From IMG/VR virus record IMGVR_UViG_3300037520_002447, positions 1 to 39,854 of that record: a stretch of 39,854 nucleotides of DNA; one strand, written 5' to 3'. The notes beneath the pieces were generated by a model. That model ran no database searches and had not been told where the DNA came from. It saw only the letters and a list, made by a program, of their open reading frames with translations. Numbering within the stretch: the stretch's first letter is position 1; every line of letters begins with the position of its first letter. Positions 13,611-22,708 of this stretch are shown here, piece after piece. The stretch comes from a virus. A program made the translations under genes and the position numbers.

Positions 13611-16600
13611 TCACATGGGGCAGGCGCCAGAAGCACACAAAAGAGTGTTGATGTCGATTTCCTGCTTCAGATCGTCGTCCTTGATCTTGGCCATGATCTT
13701 TGCCAACTCGTCAAGGGTCACCGCCTGCTCGGGCAGATACTCGTAGCCCATCTGAGAGTCTGGCTTGGTGGGCATAACACTACAGCAGCGGATGGTCGGC
13801 TGATTTCGCAATACGATGTCGCGGTATTCTTCAAGCGACACCTTGTCGGTGAAGATTTTCAGGGTGTAGGACACCTGATTACCGCGGTGCTTGCCAATCC
13901 AGTTCTCTTCCATCAGGCGCAGGTACTGGTACTGCTGATCAGGAGTGGCCTCTGGGGCCGTCACGACCTTGGGCATGCCCAGACGGCTGATCAGAGGGAT
14001 CGTCGGGAAGCCGACGATCGTCGTCCCGGCGTACTCCTTCAACTGCCGCATGGGATAGCCCTTGGCCTCAAAGACCGGCAGCTGAGGATCGCTGGCCTTT
14101 GCCCACTCCCCGGTCTCCGTCTTGCGGCCTTGGAACTGGACCCAACGCAGGTAGCTGGCCATCGACGGCAGGTGGGCGCCCTCGGTGAGACCAAAAAGTT
14201 TCGAGGTCGTTCCCGAAGGCTTCATTGTCGTCACCGTATGCGGCGGGTCGACGCCAAGTTCCTTGGCGTAAACGATCGACTCAGCCTTGATTGCCTCCGA
14301 GACATGATTGAGCATCGCCCAGAACTGGGCGGCCTCTGGCTTGTCTGATAGCATGTCATCGAAAGTCAATCCAAAACGCAACCATGCATACTCATGGACT
14401 CCCGTCAGTCCAACGCCGATGCGTTGCGTTCGCTCGACCTCCTTTTGGTAGAGAGCAGGCATCTTGTTGACACGCATCAGGGCTCGCGTCGCGATCTTGG
14501 CCGCCTTGTGGAAGTTGTCGTCCCACTCACGGATCTTGGCGTGGGTTTGCTCGTCGTCCGATCCCAGGTTCATGGCCTGACGCACGGCGATGGCTTCTTC
14601 GAGGCTGCCTGGGAAAGCAAATACCGGTGCGACATCAGCAATAACGCAGTAGGCGCCCAATACATGCAGGACGATCTCACCACAGTTGTGGGCCATCAGT
14701 CCGTTTGCACTAAACGCATGGATGCCTTCAATCGTGCAATCATAGACATCCTCGATGCCGTCTTTTTCGATAGAGACGATCGTTGAAGTCAAAGAATCAC
14801 GATACGGCTTGCGGATGGCATCGGCGGTAAGTTCCGCCCACGCCTGAACCTTTTTGGGCTCGCGCAGACCAATGACCTCCATAAAGCGATAGGCGGAAGT
14901 ACGGGAGATCACCAACTCATGAAAGCTCTCATGGGGGTATTCTTTCATCCCACCTTTGCCGTCCGGCATCAGCTTGATACCGGCTGTCTTGCGATCACGG
15001 TAGATCGAAGAGACAATGCCAAATGACATCAGCATGCGTTGAACAGCTTCAAGCCGAGAAAGATCGCTCTGCGACAAGCGGATGGAAATCCCTTTCCATC
15101 TGTTGCCCTGAATCGATCCATCGGCATCAAAAAAGCCTCGCAGGAATCCGGCAACAAAAGATCGACTCTCGCTTTCCAAAGCCGTGGAAATGGACTTTCT
15201 TTCCCCGAGATAACGACTCGCGAGGTCAGAGATCTTTCGAGAACCGACCGTGAAGATTCCTGAAGATGATTCACGGTTTTCTTCGCAGAGTGCGTGTTGA
15301 GCACGATCGGAGACCAATCGATTCACGACTCCTGCCGCGTATTCCGCCATTTCCTTTGCGGTCTCTCCCCAAAAACGAACGTATGCCGGATGCCCAGACG
15401 GCGTTGAAACGCCTCCGTCTCCCACCACTTCGCCCATCAACCACCCAGCTTCGAATGCCGGATCGTTCTCCAAAACTTTTTCGGACGATCCCAAACAAAG
15501 CCTAAGAGAGTCGCCGCACTCCAAATCGATCACTTCGACCCACGCATCATCTCCCGTCAGGAACTTGTGGTTGTCGGTGGCACGAACAGTATAGCCGCGG
15601 TCTGTTTTGATCTTGTAGACTTGACGGGTGCCGGTCTTCCAAAAGCCTTTGTCGGAAGCGTAGACCTCGCCGTTTACAATGGCTGAAAACGGCTTTCCGA
15701 TAAGATCTTTGACCTGCCGTTGCCCTTCGGCCGTTGTTACCCAGGTGTCGCCCGTTACACATGGATTTGTAATATACTGAAAGCGACAGGTTCGAGCCCT
15801 TTCTCCCAATGCCTTCAACAGTGATTGTCCGAACTTAGCTTGGAATCGATCGCTGCGGAAATCGCTCCCGTCGTCATACACTTGTCGTTCACCATGAGCC
15901 TCCAGCAGGTCGCCATTGATGAAGCCGGGCTCTCCGTTGATGAAAGAGCAGGCGGTGGCTGCGTCGAAGATCTCCTTTGCTCGCGCGTCGCCTTCGGCAA
16001 CCAGCTTCCAGAACTCAGCATCTACGGTGATCGAGTTGTTGCTCGTCCACAAGCCGCCTTTCGACTTGATCTCAATGAAATCAATGATATCAGAATCATG
16101 CCAGTCCTTGGTTGACATTCGCGCAGCACGGCGAGCACCGCCGACCTGCACCTCTTCGCTCATGAAGTGATCGACGACCATCGCCTGGCGCCACAGAGCC
16201 ATCGGAGGCGCCAGCACAACCTGGTTGAACACTCGCCAGAAGGCCCGCATTGGCGACAGAGGACCAGACGCAGGTCGGTCTTGCATGCCGCCGATTGGGG
16301 CGCCCTTGTGACGCACCGGAGTCCAATCAATGATCAGCGTGCGGCGATCTTTGAGGAACGCCATGGTCTCCCAGCGCTCAAGGGCATGTGCCCATCCCTC
16401 TCGGCTGTCTGCGACTTGCAGATAGACAAAGTCGTCGTCTTCTTCGATGCCGCGTGAGATCGCATCCAATACTGTCAGGTGATTGACATTCAACGACACA
16501 GCGAATGAATCGACGTTCGATTGATCCATTCCCCAGCTCATGGCCAGGTCCTGGAGGGCCTGCGGAGTCTTTGGGAAGTCAACGTGTTCGATGGAGAGAC

Positions 16601-16988
16601 CAAGGCGGATGTTCGGCCCCTTCTGCCAATCGACCACCATCATGTGGTCGTCGTAGCTACGACCCACGCCGCTGCCATTGAGCAGCAGGTAGAACTTGGC
16701 GAACGACGCCGCCGCCGATGAGCAGTTGGTGAAGACCTCAATGGCACGACGCGGCTGTTGATCGTCACCATGCTGCAGGTGACGGCCGGACATGAGCAGA
16801 GAGCCCGAGGCAATGGCCTCAGTCATTGCCTCAGCCTCTACTTGCATTGTCTGTGGATGACCCAGCAGCGTATTCCCCAGTGCCACGCGCTTCGCCACGT
16901 TGGCCCACGATCCCTCATCCGAGGGTCGGTAAACGGTACGTCGCGCCACAGCCTCGCCCATGCCCTTGTCGAGTGGTCTCACCAGCAT
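13611..16988 (-). CDS. nrdJ: Class II (B12-dependent) ribonucleotide reductase with intein
   Basis: An 1125-residue precursor; removing the 359-residue intein leaves 766, close to the monomeric class II reductase of Lactobacillus (739). It would reduce ribonucleotides to deoxyribonucleotides using adenosylcobalamin, supplying phage DNA synthesis. Visible motifs are FTNCSS with the redox Cys C89, GSGVGRSYDD (105-114), the interrupted active-site motif TNP|CGEI with the presumed thiyl-radical Cys (C769), and a C-terminal redox pair CASGACPM (C1118, C1123). ATG 16988 follows GAGGAGG. Class II assignment rests on the overall layout and the absence of a small-subunit or activase gene nearby. Confidence 0.9.
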   Translation of the reverse strand: MLVRPLDKGMGEAVARRTVYRPSDEGSWANVAKRVALGNTLLGHPQTMQVEAEAMTEAIASGSLLMSGRHLQHGDDQQPRRAIEVFTNCSSAAASFAKFYLLLNGSGVGRSYDDHMMVVDWQKGPNIRLGLSIEHVDFPKTPQALQDLAMSWGMDQSNVDSFAVSLNVNHLTVLDAISRGIEEDDDFVYLQVADSREGWAHALERWETMAFLKDRRTLIIDWTPVRHKGAPIGGMQDRPASGPLSPMRAFWRVFNQVVLAPPMALWRQAMVVDHFMSEEVQVGGARRAARMSTKDWHDSDIIDFIEIKSKGGLWTSNNSITVDAEFWKLVAEGDARAKEIFDAATACSFINGEPGFINGDLLEAHGERQVYDDGSDFRSDRFQAKFGQSLLKALGERARTCRFQYITNPCVTGDTWVTTAEGQRQVKDLIGKPFSAIVNGEVYASDKGFWKTGTRQVYKIKTDRGYTVRATDNHKFLTGDDAWVEVIDLECGDSLRLCLGSSEKVLENDPAFEAGWLMGEVVGDGGVSTPSGHPAYVRFWGETAKEMAEYAAGVVNRLVSDRAQHALCEENRESSSGIFTVGSRKISDLASRYLGERKSISTALESESRSFVAGFLRGFFDADGSIQGNRWKGISIRLSQSDLSRLEAVQRMLMSFGIVSSIYRDRKTAGIKLMPDGKGGMKEYPHESFHELVISRTSAYRFMEVIGLREPKKVQAWAELTADAIRKPYRDSLTSTIVSIEKDGIEDVYDCTIEGIHAFSANGLMAHNCGEIVLHVLGAYCVIADVAPVFAFPGSLEEAIAVRQAMNLGSDDEQTHAKIREWDDNFHKAAKIATRALMRVNKMPALYQKEVERTQRIGVGLTGVHEYAWLRFGLTFDDMLSDKPEAAQFWAMLNHVSEAIKAESIVYAKELGVDPPHTVTTMKPSGTTSKLFGLTEGAHLPSMASYLRWVQFQGRKTETGEWAKASDPQLPVFEAKGYPMRQLKEYAGTTIVGFPTIPLISRLGMPKVVTAPEATPDQQYQYLRLMEENWIGKHRGNQVSYTLKIFTDKVSLEEYRDIVLRNQPTIRCCSVMPTKPDSQMGYEYLPEQAVTLDELAKIMAKIKDDDLKQEIDINTLLCASGACPM
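14685..15761 (-). mobile_element. LAGLIDADG intein in the RNR active-site loop
   Basis: Residues 410-768 form a conventional intein. C1 begins CVTGDTWVTT, block B is RATDNHKFLTG, and the two LAGLIDADG motifs are AGWLMGEVVGDGG (about 514-526) and VAGFLRGFFDADG (612-624). Block F is VYDCTIEGIHAF, and the end is NGLMAHN followed by Cys+1. All splicing residues are present. The insertion lies inside NP|CGE, so splicing must succeed before the enzyme can work. The LAGLIDADG pair suggests an active homing endonuclease fused in frame, unlike the other two inteins in this window. Confidence 0.95.
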
Positions 16989-17076
16989 TCTGTCCTCCTC
17001 ATGTTATCGCCAAAGAATATGCCGACAACGAAAGCGGGACTCTAGCATCCCACGTCGTCGTTAGCCAGAGATTTCC

Positions 17077-17673
17077 TCAGGTTCCGTCGCAGAATCGAAT
17101 GCCGGGCTGCAGCGCCGCGGCACAGAGACACACGGCGTCAGCGACGTCGTTGTCCTTCAACTTCAGCTGAAGCTGGAAGTTGGCATTCACCCAAGCCACA
17201 GATAGATGCTTGTGTGTGATCTTGCCCGATACCCCGAGAGCCTTTTTGGCCGCCAAGGGGTCAGCAGTCTTCTTCGCCTTCGCCACCTTCGCATTGTTCT
17301 TCCGATCCTCTTTCGACAGGCGCTGCTGCAGCGCTCGTCGCCACTCAGAGGAATCAAGGTAGACAAAAGCGGTCTTGCGTGATCGCAGTTCACTGATCAC
17401 GGCGAAGTGAATGAACTCAAGCTGCTTCTGAGAATACCGCGCCTTGCCCAGATTCGTCTGCTCAATGACGATTTGATCTGGCGCATGGGCGTCGACCCAA
17501 TCCGCCACGATTTTGGTTACGGATTCAGCAACTTCAACATGAGCAAACGGAAACGGCAACTCGGACTCAACATGATAGCTTTTGTAGGCAATCAGCTTCA
17601 GCTGCCCTTCGGGCTCAGTCTCGACAACCGCGAAACCGGGATTGCTGGACAAGTCAAGACCAAGGACGCGCAT
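17077..17673 (-). CDS. RuvC-like Holliday junction resolvase
   Basis: A 198-residue RNase H-fold nuclease. Acidic residues occur where RuvC needs them: GLDLSSNPG with D7, VIEQTN with E71, and DNDVADAV with D176 and D179. A Lys-rich stretch at 121-145 (KNNAKVAKAKK) is compatible with DNA binding. It probably resolves four-way junctions produced by the UvsX pathway before packaging. It begins at ATG 17673 and follows two hairpins (17740-17765 and 17775-17813). It ends 88 nt before the RNR start. Family membership is well supported; exact substrate is inferred. Confidence 0.85.
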   Translation of the reverse strand: MRVLGLDLSSNPGFAVVETEPEGQLKLIAYKSYHVESELPFPFAHVEVAESVTKIVADWVDAHAPDQIVIEQTNLGKARYSQKQLEFIHFAVISELRSRKTAFVYLDSSEWRRALQQRLSKEDRKNNAKVAKAKKTADPLAAKKALGVSGKITHKHLSVAWVNANFQLQLKLKDNDVADAVCLCAAALQPGIRFCDGT

Positions 17674-17739
17674 ACTCGCTCCGCCACCCCGCTATGCGTC
17701 AACGGAAGTGGAAAACCAAGATTCACGTCGCATAAAGCA

Positions 17740-17765
17740 CAATCCCGGCCTTTCGACCGGGATTG
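17740..17765 (-). terminator. Hairpin upstream of ruvC
   Basis: A perfect 9-bp stem (CAATCCCGG at 17740-17748, CCGGGATTG at 17757-17765) with an 8-nt loop is followed on the minus strand by TGCTTTATG. It lies between the small gene at 17816 and the resolvase. The U-tract is weak, so termination would be partial. Confidence 0.55.
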
Positions 17766-17774
17766 AATCAGTGA

Positions 17775-17813
17775 GCAAAATCTATGCCATGTATGTAATG
17801 GCATAGATTTTGC
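17775..17813. repeat. Perfect 16-bp inverted repeat (operator or terminator)
   Basis: GCAAAATCTATGCCAT (17775-17790) and its exact complement (17798-17813) flank a 7-nt spacer. The repeat starts 2 nt past the stop codon of the 17816-18097 gene and is symmetric on both strands. As RNA it forms a long stem with A4/U4 near its base, which could terminate transcription; as DNA it looks like a repressor operator. It differs in composition from the GC-rich terminators elsewhere in the window. Confidence 0.8.
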
Positions 17814-17815
17814 AT

Positions 17816-18097
17816 TCACTCCAAGCCGCGGCTTTTCAGAACGCTGCGGATGAACTTGATGCGCAGCTTGTTCATCTTCGTGCCCTCGCGGTAGACGGCG
17901 CTAGCGACCGATGCCGCAGCCATCGCCTGCTTCAGGTCCTCGTCAGCCTCCTTGGCCGACATCAGCTCTTCCTGATCGAGAGCGACTTTGGAGGCGGCAG
18001 CGCGCACCGCCGCCTCCTCCCCCTGCAGGATTGCGTCCTTGAAGTCACTGTCCAGGTTCGCAAACGGGTCTTTCTCGGCCTTCATTTTCTTCGGCAT
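17816..18097 (-). CDS. Small helical hypothetical protein
   Basis: A 93-residue protein starts at ATG 18097, with AGGAG eight bases upstream, 10 nt after the SbcC-like gene. It is Lys/Ala/Glu-rich and helical: an N-terminal MPKKMKAEKDPFANL segment, then helices such as EAAVRAAASKVALDQEELMS, and a basic C-terminus. No motif recognised. Tight coupling to the SbcC-like gene suggests an accessory role in the same complex, but nothing in the sequence proves it. Confidence 0.72.
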   Translation of the reverse strand: MPKKMKAEKDPFANLDSDFKDAILQGEEAAVRAAASKVALDQEELMSAKEADEDLKQAMAAASVASAVYREGTKMNKLRIKFIRSVLKSRGLE

Positions 18098-18107
18098 TTG
18101 TCTGCTC

Positions 18108-20099
18108 CTATTGTATCCTGCTACGACCGTTTTCGTTGACGACCTCAATCGTCTGCGAAAACATCTGCTGCGCTTCAGTACCATGGTCAACGACAAGAAG
18201 CAAGCGCTTTTCTGCGAGCAGCCGCAGAACCTCCATGACCTGCTCCGTCTCCGCCGCCGGAAGACCCACGAAGGGCTCGTCGAGAATCAGCCATCCAGCC
18301 TCAAGACCCGTGCGGCGCCCCAGCACCTGAGCCACCGCCAGATCCAGCGCCAGCTGAATGGCCGTCACCTGACCGCCGCTGAAGACCCGCATCCAAGCGC
18401 CGGTGATCTCATGGCCATGGCTGCGGAAGACGGGGCTGATGACCTTCTGCTGCTTTTTGGAAGTCGCCGAGGGCTTGGTCGACGACAGCTGCAGGCTGAC
18501 ATGTGCAACATTTGGCATCAGTGCCAACAGACGATTGGTCTCGCCGCTGATTTCTTCCAGCACCTCGTCGAAGATGGCGCCAAGAAAGCCCTTGGGGCCG
18601 ATGAGGGCGCGGAAGTCGTCCTCAGCCTTCATGTCGCCGAGGGCTTGGTCGAGAGCGTTTTGTGCCTGAGCCAGATCCGACTGGTGACGAGCGATCAGGG
18701 CCACGAGGGACTTGCGGTGCTCGATGACTCCAGCATCGGCCCTTGCCTGAGTCAGCTTTTCCTGAGCCTCGGCGCGTTCAGCCTCCAAGGCGCTAAGCCG
18801 GCGGTCGACATCCACACGAGCAGTCGCAACCAGGGCATCGGCGGCGGCGCTGTTTTCCAGAGCCTTCTGACGTTGCGTCAGCTGCAGCTGTTCGTAGCGC
18901 TGCCTCAGGGCCGTGCGCATCTTCTGCAGCTGCGACAGATCGGGCTGCGGAGGCGGCTGCGGCTTTTCTTGCATCACAGACATCTCGGCGACAACCGCCT
19001 CCTGCGCCGCAATCCGCTTCCTCAAGGCATCGAGGCTGCTGGTGCGATCGGACTCTTCTTCGTGGTCATGCCACGCCTGATGACAGGTTGGGCAGACGCC
19101 AGACATCAGCGACTGCAGTTCTTCGACCTTGGTTGACTCCTGTCGCCGCAGAGCCGCAAGGTCAGCCTCCGCCTTGGCCAGCTTCGTAGAAGCCGACGAC
19201 CACGCCTGTGTGGCCTGCATGTAGGCGGCATTGGCAGTCGACCACTCCTTCTTCGTCGCCGCCTCCTGTTGATCCACCGCCTTCAGGCGCGACTCAAACT
19301 GGGCGACGAGGGGGTCGGCGGGCAAGGGGGCTCGCAGAGCCGCGACCTGCTCCTGCACCTCGGGCGTCAGCTGAAGTGGCTGCTTCTGCAGTGCCGAGAT
19401 TTCTGCGCTCTTGGCGGCAACGGCTGCGGCGGCATGTTCAACCGCCTGTCGTGCCGCCTCAGAAGCAATCCGGACGGCGTCCTGCGCCGCTTCCAGATCA
19501 TCGATCGATGCCGCGCCGTCGCCTATCTGCGTCTTCGCCTGCTGTAGGCTGCCGGTGATCGAGGCGACGCGCGTAGCCGCTGTCTCCTTGGCCGCCTGCA
19601 GCTTCGGCGTCTTCTCCTGACTCTCGTCGAAAGCCTTCTCCAAGGCATCGAGCCCAAGGACGCCAGACAAGAAACTCTTCTTCTCAGCGTCGCCAAGAGA
19701 CAGAAAGAAAGACCCGCCATTCTGTGGCCGATAAGTGAGCGGCAACAACCATTCAAGGTCTTTGACGCCAAGAATCGACGGCAGCATTTCCATGGCCTTT
19801 TCAGCGCCATCGATTGTCAGGGACTGGGTCTCGCCGCGGCGAATAACGATGTCCTTTTCATCCGCCGCAAGCCGCAGCGACACACGCCGGCAGCCATCTC
19901 CGTGCCACGACTTCAGCTGCGTTGCGGGGACGGGGCATATGCCGATGGCGTCGTAGATGGCCATGAAGAGACTGGATTTGCCGGCGCCGGAGCCATTACC
20001 GCGCACCAGAACAAGTCCCGCTTCTGGTAAAAGAACCCCAGCCGGCTCCACATAGCTACGGAATCGGCTGAGTTCAAGGCTTTTGATTTTGAGGTGCAT
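18108..20099 (-). CDS. sbcC: SbcC/Rad50-like ATPase (T4 gp46 type)
   Basis: A 663-residue SMC-like ATPase. Walker A GNGSGAGKS is at 34-42. Two long Ala/Glu/Gln-rich coiled-coil arms flank a zinc hook CPTC (C336, C339). The signature RVFSGGQ is at 571-577 and Walker B WLILDEP at 603-609, followed by a D-loop and VVDHG. With an SbcD-like nuclease it would process double-strand ends to feed UvsX. The likely partner (26529-27515) lies across the control region on the other strand rather than next door, as it does in T4. The arms are shorter than in bacterial SbcC (about 1050 residues), as in other phage versions. Confidence 0.92.
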   Translation of the reverse strand: MHLKIKSLELSRFRSYVEPAGVLLPEAGLVLVRGNGSGAGKSSLFMAIYDAIGICPVPATQLKSWHGDGCRRVSLRLAADEKDIVIRRGETQSLTIDGAEKAMEMLPSILGVKDLEWLLPLTYRPQNGGSFFLSLGDAEKKSFLSGVLGLDALEKAFDESQEKTPKLQAAKETAATRVASITGSLQQAKTQIGDGAASIDDLEAAQDAVRIASEAARQAVEHAAAAVAAKSAEISALQKQPLQLTPEVQEQVAALRAPLPADPLVAQFESRLKAVDQQEAATKKEWSTANAAYMQATQAWSSASTKLAKAEADLAALRRQESTKVEELQSLMSGVCPTCHQAWHDHEEESDRTSSLDALRKRIAAQEAVVAEMSVMQEKPQPPPQPDLSQLQKMRTALRQRYEQLQLTQRQKALENSAAADALVATARVDVDRRLSALEAERAEAQEKLTQARADAGVIEHRKSLVALIARHQSDLAQAQNALDQALGDMKAEDDFRALIGPKGFLGAIFDEVLEEISGETNRLLALMPNVAHVSLQLSSTKPSATSKKQQKVISPVFRSHGHEITGAWMRVFSGGQVTAIQLALDLAVAQVLGRRTGLEAGWLILDEPFVGLPAAETEQVMEVLRLLAEKRLLLVVDHGTEAQQMFSQTIEVVNENGRSRIQ

Positions 20100-20130
20100 C
20101 GTTGGCTACTAGCACTCTCGTTTGGGGGCG

Positions 20131-20412
20131 TCAACCTTCCCCGGCCCGTCGCCCCGACCACGTCTCAACGCTGGCATCGGTCTCAACATGACTGATTTTT
20201 TCTCGATGCAGTCGCGGCTGATCGACGACCCGTTCAACGGGTCGAGTCATGGCGCCGTTGTCTAGCGTCTCCATTACCGCTACTCCCGGCCCCTTAGGCG
20301 CTCGCACCATTTCGGATTTACACTTGGGGCAGAGCTGGGACTCTGGGGGCTTGGCGCGGATTCTTTCATGATCCGCGCCGCATTCCGGACAGCGATAACG
20401 ATAGACCGGCAT
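20131..20412 (-). CDS. FmdB-type zinc-ribbon protein
   Basis: A 93-residue protein opens MPVYRYRCPECG with CPEC (C8, C11), followed by CPKC (C28, C31), the FmdB/CxxC_CxxC_SSSS-type single zinc ribbon. The rest is polar and probably disordered. Its start follows the chaperonin stop with a single intervening base (TGATATG), so the two are co-translated. Zinc ribbons of this type are common in phages as small nucleic-acid or protein-binding factors; no specific role can be assigned. Confidence 0.82.
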   Translation of the reverse strand: MPVYRYRCPECGADHERIRAKPPESQLCPKCKSEMVRAPKGPGVAVMETLDNGAMTRPVERVVDQPRLHREKISHVETDASVETWSGRRAGEG

Positions 20413-20413
20413 A

Positions 20414-22273
20414 TCAGGCTCTTTCGTCCGCGGGGTTTACATTGGCGGTACGCTCAAAAGCGGCAGCGGCGCGAGCCTCAGTGCGCTCTAAATCGGAATC
20501 GCGGTGGAAAACCACCGTCCCCCCAAGAGTCCCCAACAGACTAGCGATCGACAGGCTATTACGCAGGGCCTCCAAGACCGCCGGCAGTGCATCCACGATG
20601 CCTTCTTGCAGGGCGGGCACGGTTTTGCCGCTCGCTACGTCCACGATCGTTGCCGACTCAAGGCTTTCTTCGGGATTCTCGCAAAGAGCTTTGGCGTTGG
20701 CACTCACTGCCTTCATCGCTTCTTCGCATTCAATGGCATTGTAGCCGGCGTTGGTCAGGAGTCGGCGCAGCGGCTCTTCCAGCGACGGAATCAGGATCTG
20801 CTCAAGGATGCCCATGGGGTCCTCAGCGGCTCGCAGCGCCGCGCAGAGGTAGAGGAAGGTCCAACCGCCGCCTGGCAGCGCGCCCGTCTTCAAGGCACCG
20901 CGGACGGCACAGACGGCGTCTTCGGCGCGATCGCGTTTCTCCTTGAGTTCACCATTGCTGGCGCCGAGGCAACGCAACCGCGCGATGCCGCCAGTCAGCC
21001 GCGCGATGCGTTCCTGAATCAGCATGCGGTCGAGTTCGCTGGCACCGCTCTGGGCCGCCTGCTGGCGCAAGGCATCCATGCGTTCGATCAGCCGCGCCTC
21101 AGTGCCCTCGTCTTCCGGAACGCCGATCAGCGTCGAGCGGAAGCGGTACATTTCAAGATGCCGGATGCCGCGACATCGAACGCGCGTGCCACGTTCGTCG
21201 CTTTCGTCGATCATCGGCGCACCGAAGTCCTCCAGCTGGCACTTGTCGACAGGGCTATTGAGAGGGTCAAAGATGCGAGCGCCTGTGACCGCCGCCATAT
21301 CCTCCAGAAAACCGCGTTGACCATTGAGCTGTGGCGACATGGGCACCATCAACGGAACGATCTTGATAGTGTTGGGCTCGTTGAAGTTGATGGCAAGGTG
21401 ACCTAGAACGCTTTCGCTGAATCCCGCCGCCACCACCACCACGTTGTGATTGTAGCCCAGCGAAACGTACTTTTCGCTGATCATCTGTAGGGCCGGGAAA
21501 AGGGTCTGAAACTCTGTGATGCGGCCATCGAAGAGCACGAAGACAGGCTCATCGAGCACGACTCGCTGGTTGGCGACGTCGTTGAGGAAGCGCGAGTAGA
21601 ACCGCGCCATCGAGTCTTCGTACCCCATCTGAATCGGGTAGCCGCTGATCTTCTCGACGTCGTAGCCGCTGGGTCCAGAGGATTCAACGATGGTTACGTT
21701 GCCGTCATCGCCCGTGATCTCAAATGCTCGCGATACTGCGTCTGCCAGATCTGCGTCGCCATTGGCCGATGTGGCAGCGATCTGCTTTAGCAAGCGCTGT
21801 CCGTCTTCAGACGCTGAATCGACGGGAATGGCCAGATCACGAATCATCGGCTCCAACGAGTCGTTGAAAACGCGCTGGAGGCTACGGACCACGCGCTGCG
21901 GCGAGACCTTGGGGTTGTTGCGCGTGAAGTTGAGGGTGTGCCGGACAATCGCCTCAGACAGCACCGTCGCCGTCGTTGTACCGTCACCGGCCTCGGAGGC
22001 CGTGCGAATGCTGGCGTCGCGCGCCGTCTCCATGATGGCATGAGCCACGGGATCGGCAAAGCCGAGGCTGCGGTAGACCGTGACGCCGTCCTTGGTGACG
22101 AACGGCGGCAGGTCTTCCTGTCGCTCGATGAGAACCTGTTGGCCGCCGGGGCCAAGTGTGGCGCCGACGATCTCGGAGACGCGAGACATCGTCTCAAGGA
22201 TCGTCGACTCCAGTCGCTTGCCCTTCGGCGTAACGTTTTTGGCAACAGACTTGACTTTCTGGTAGCTGGTCAT
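20414..22273 (-). CDS. groEL: GroEL-like group I chaperonin
   Basis: A 619-residue cpn60-family protein. It has ATLGPGGQQVL (38-48), TKDGVTV (60-66) and the ATP-binding EAGDGTTTATV (94-104), plus AEDAVCAVRGALKTGALPGG near 440 and a C-terminal equatorial domain ending in LGGTVVFHRD. It is about 70 residues longer than E. coli GroEL, with extra sequence in the apical/intermediate region. A phage-encoded chaperonin would fold capsid or replication proteins. The C-terminal Gly-Met repeat of GroEL is absent. ATG 22273 follows AGGAGAA. A GroES-like candidate is encoded at 26169-26525. Confidence 0.93.
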   Translation of the reverse strand: MTSYQKVKSVAKNVTPKGKRLESTILETMSRVSEIVGATLGPGGQQVLIERQEDLPPFVTKDGVTVYRSLGFADPVAHAIMETARDASIRTASEAGDGTTTATVLSEAIVRHTLNFTRNNPKVSPQRVVRSLQRVFNDSLEPMIRDLAIPVDSASEDGQRLLKQIAATSANGDADLADAVSRAFEITGDDGNVTIVESSGPSGYDVEKISGYPIQMGYEDSMARFYSRFLNDVANQRVVLDEPVFVLFDGRITEFQTLFPALQMISEKYVSLGYNHNVVVVAAGFSESVLGHLAINFNEPNTIKIVPLMVPMSPQLNGQRGFLEDMAAVTGARIFDPLNSPVDKCQLEDFGAPMIDESDERGTRVRCRGIRHLEMYRFRSTLIGVPEDEGTEARLIERMDALRQQAAQSGASELDRMLIQERIARLTGGIARLRCLGASNGELKEKRDRAEDAVCAVRGALKTGALPGGGWTFLYLCAALRAAEDPMGILEQILIPSLEEPLRRLLTNAGYNAIECEEAMKAVSANAKALCENPEESLESATIVDVASGKTVPALQEGIVDALPAVLEALRNSLSIASLLGTLGGTVVFHRDSDLERTEARAAAAFERTANVNPADERA

Positions 22274-22329
22274 GGGCTTAGTTCTCCTGCGACTTCTCGC
22301 GACTCATAGCATAGCCCATTCCCAACACC

Positions 22330-22626
22330 TCAGAACAACTTCATTTGCTTGCTCTCAAGATCCCTGATCTCTTTCTCCTTGGCGACGGCCTCGGCCAGCA
22401 TCGTGTCTCTGTCGGCGCCATAGACCAAACACTTGAGGGTGTAGCCACTGGGCAGGACGGGAGCGCCAGAGGGCGAGAAGGCGATCGGCTGCGCCTTGGC
22501 TTTGTCTGACAAAAACGACAAATCGTCGATTGCGTCGTCGATGTAAGACTCCGCGTCGTAAGCATCGACAGCCAAAACCGGATACTCGATTTCAAACTTC
22601 ACTACATACAGGCGCTTGTGAATCAT
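22330..22626 (-). CDS. Small hypothetical protein, first gene of the leftward unit
   Basis: A 98-residue protein starts at ATG 22626 with GGAGG six bases upstream. It begins MIHKRLYVVKFEIEYPVLAV and contains an acidic patch (DAYDAESYIDDAIDDLSF), then SPSGAPVLPSGYTLKC, with a helical C-terminus. No family recognised. It is promoter-proximal in the leftward transcript, a position where early phage genes often encode host-takeover or regulatory proteins; that role is only a guess. Confidence 0.75.
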   Translation of the reverse strand: MIHKRLYVVKFEIEYPVLAVDAYDAESYIDDAIDDLSFLSDKAKAQPIAFSPSGAPVLPSGYTLKCLVYGADRDTMLAEAVAKEKEIRDLESKQMKLF

Positions 22627-22708
22627 GTCTGCCTCCAGCCGCTGAGCCTGCAGGCGACGTGGCGTTCTGTCAAGGACTTTTTTTGAGAAGACAGCAGGCA
22701 AAGACAAA

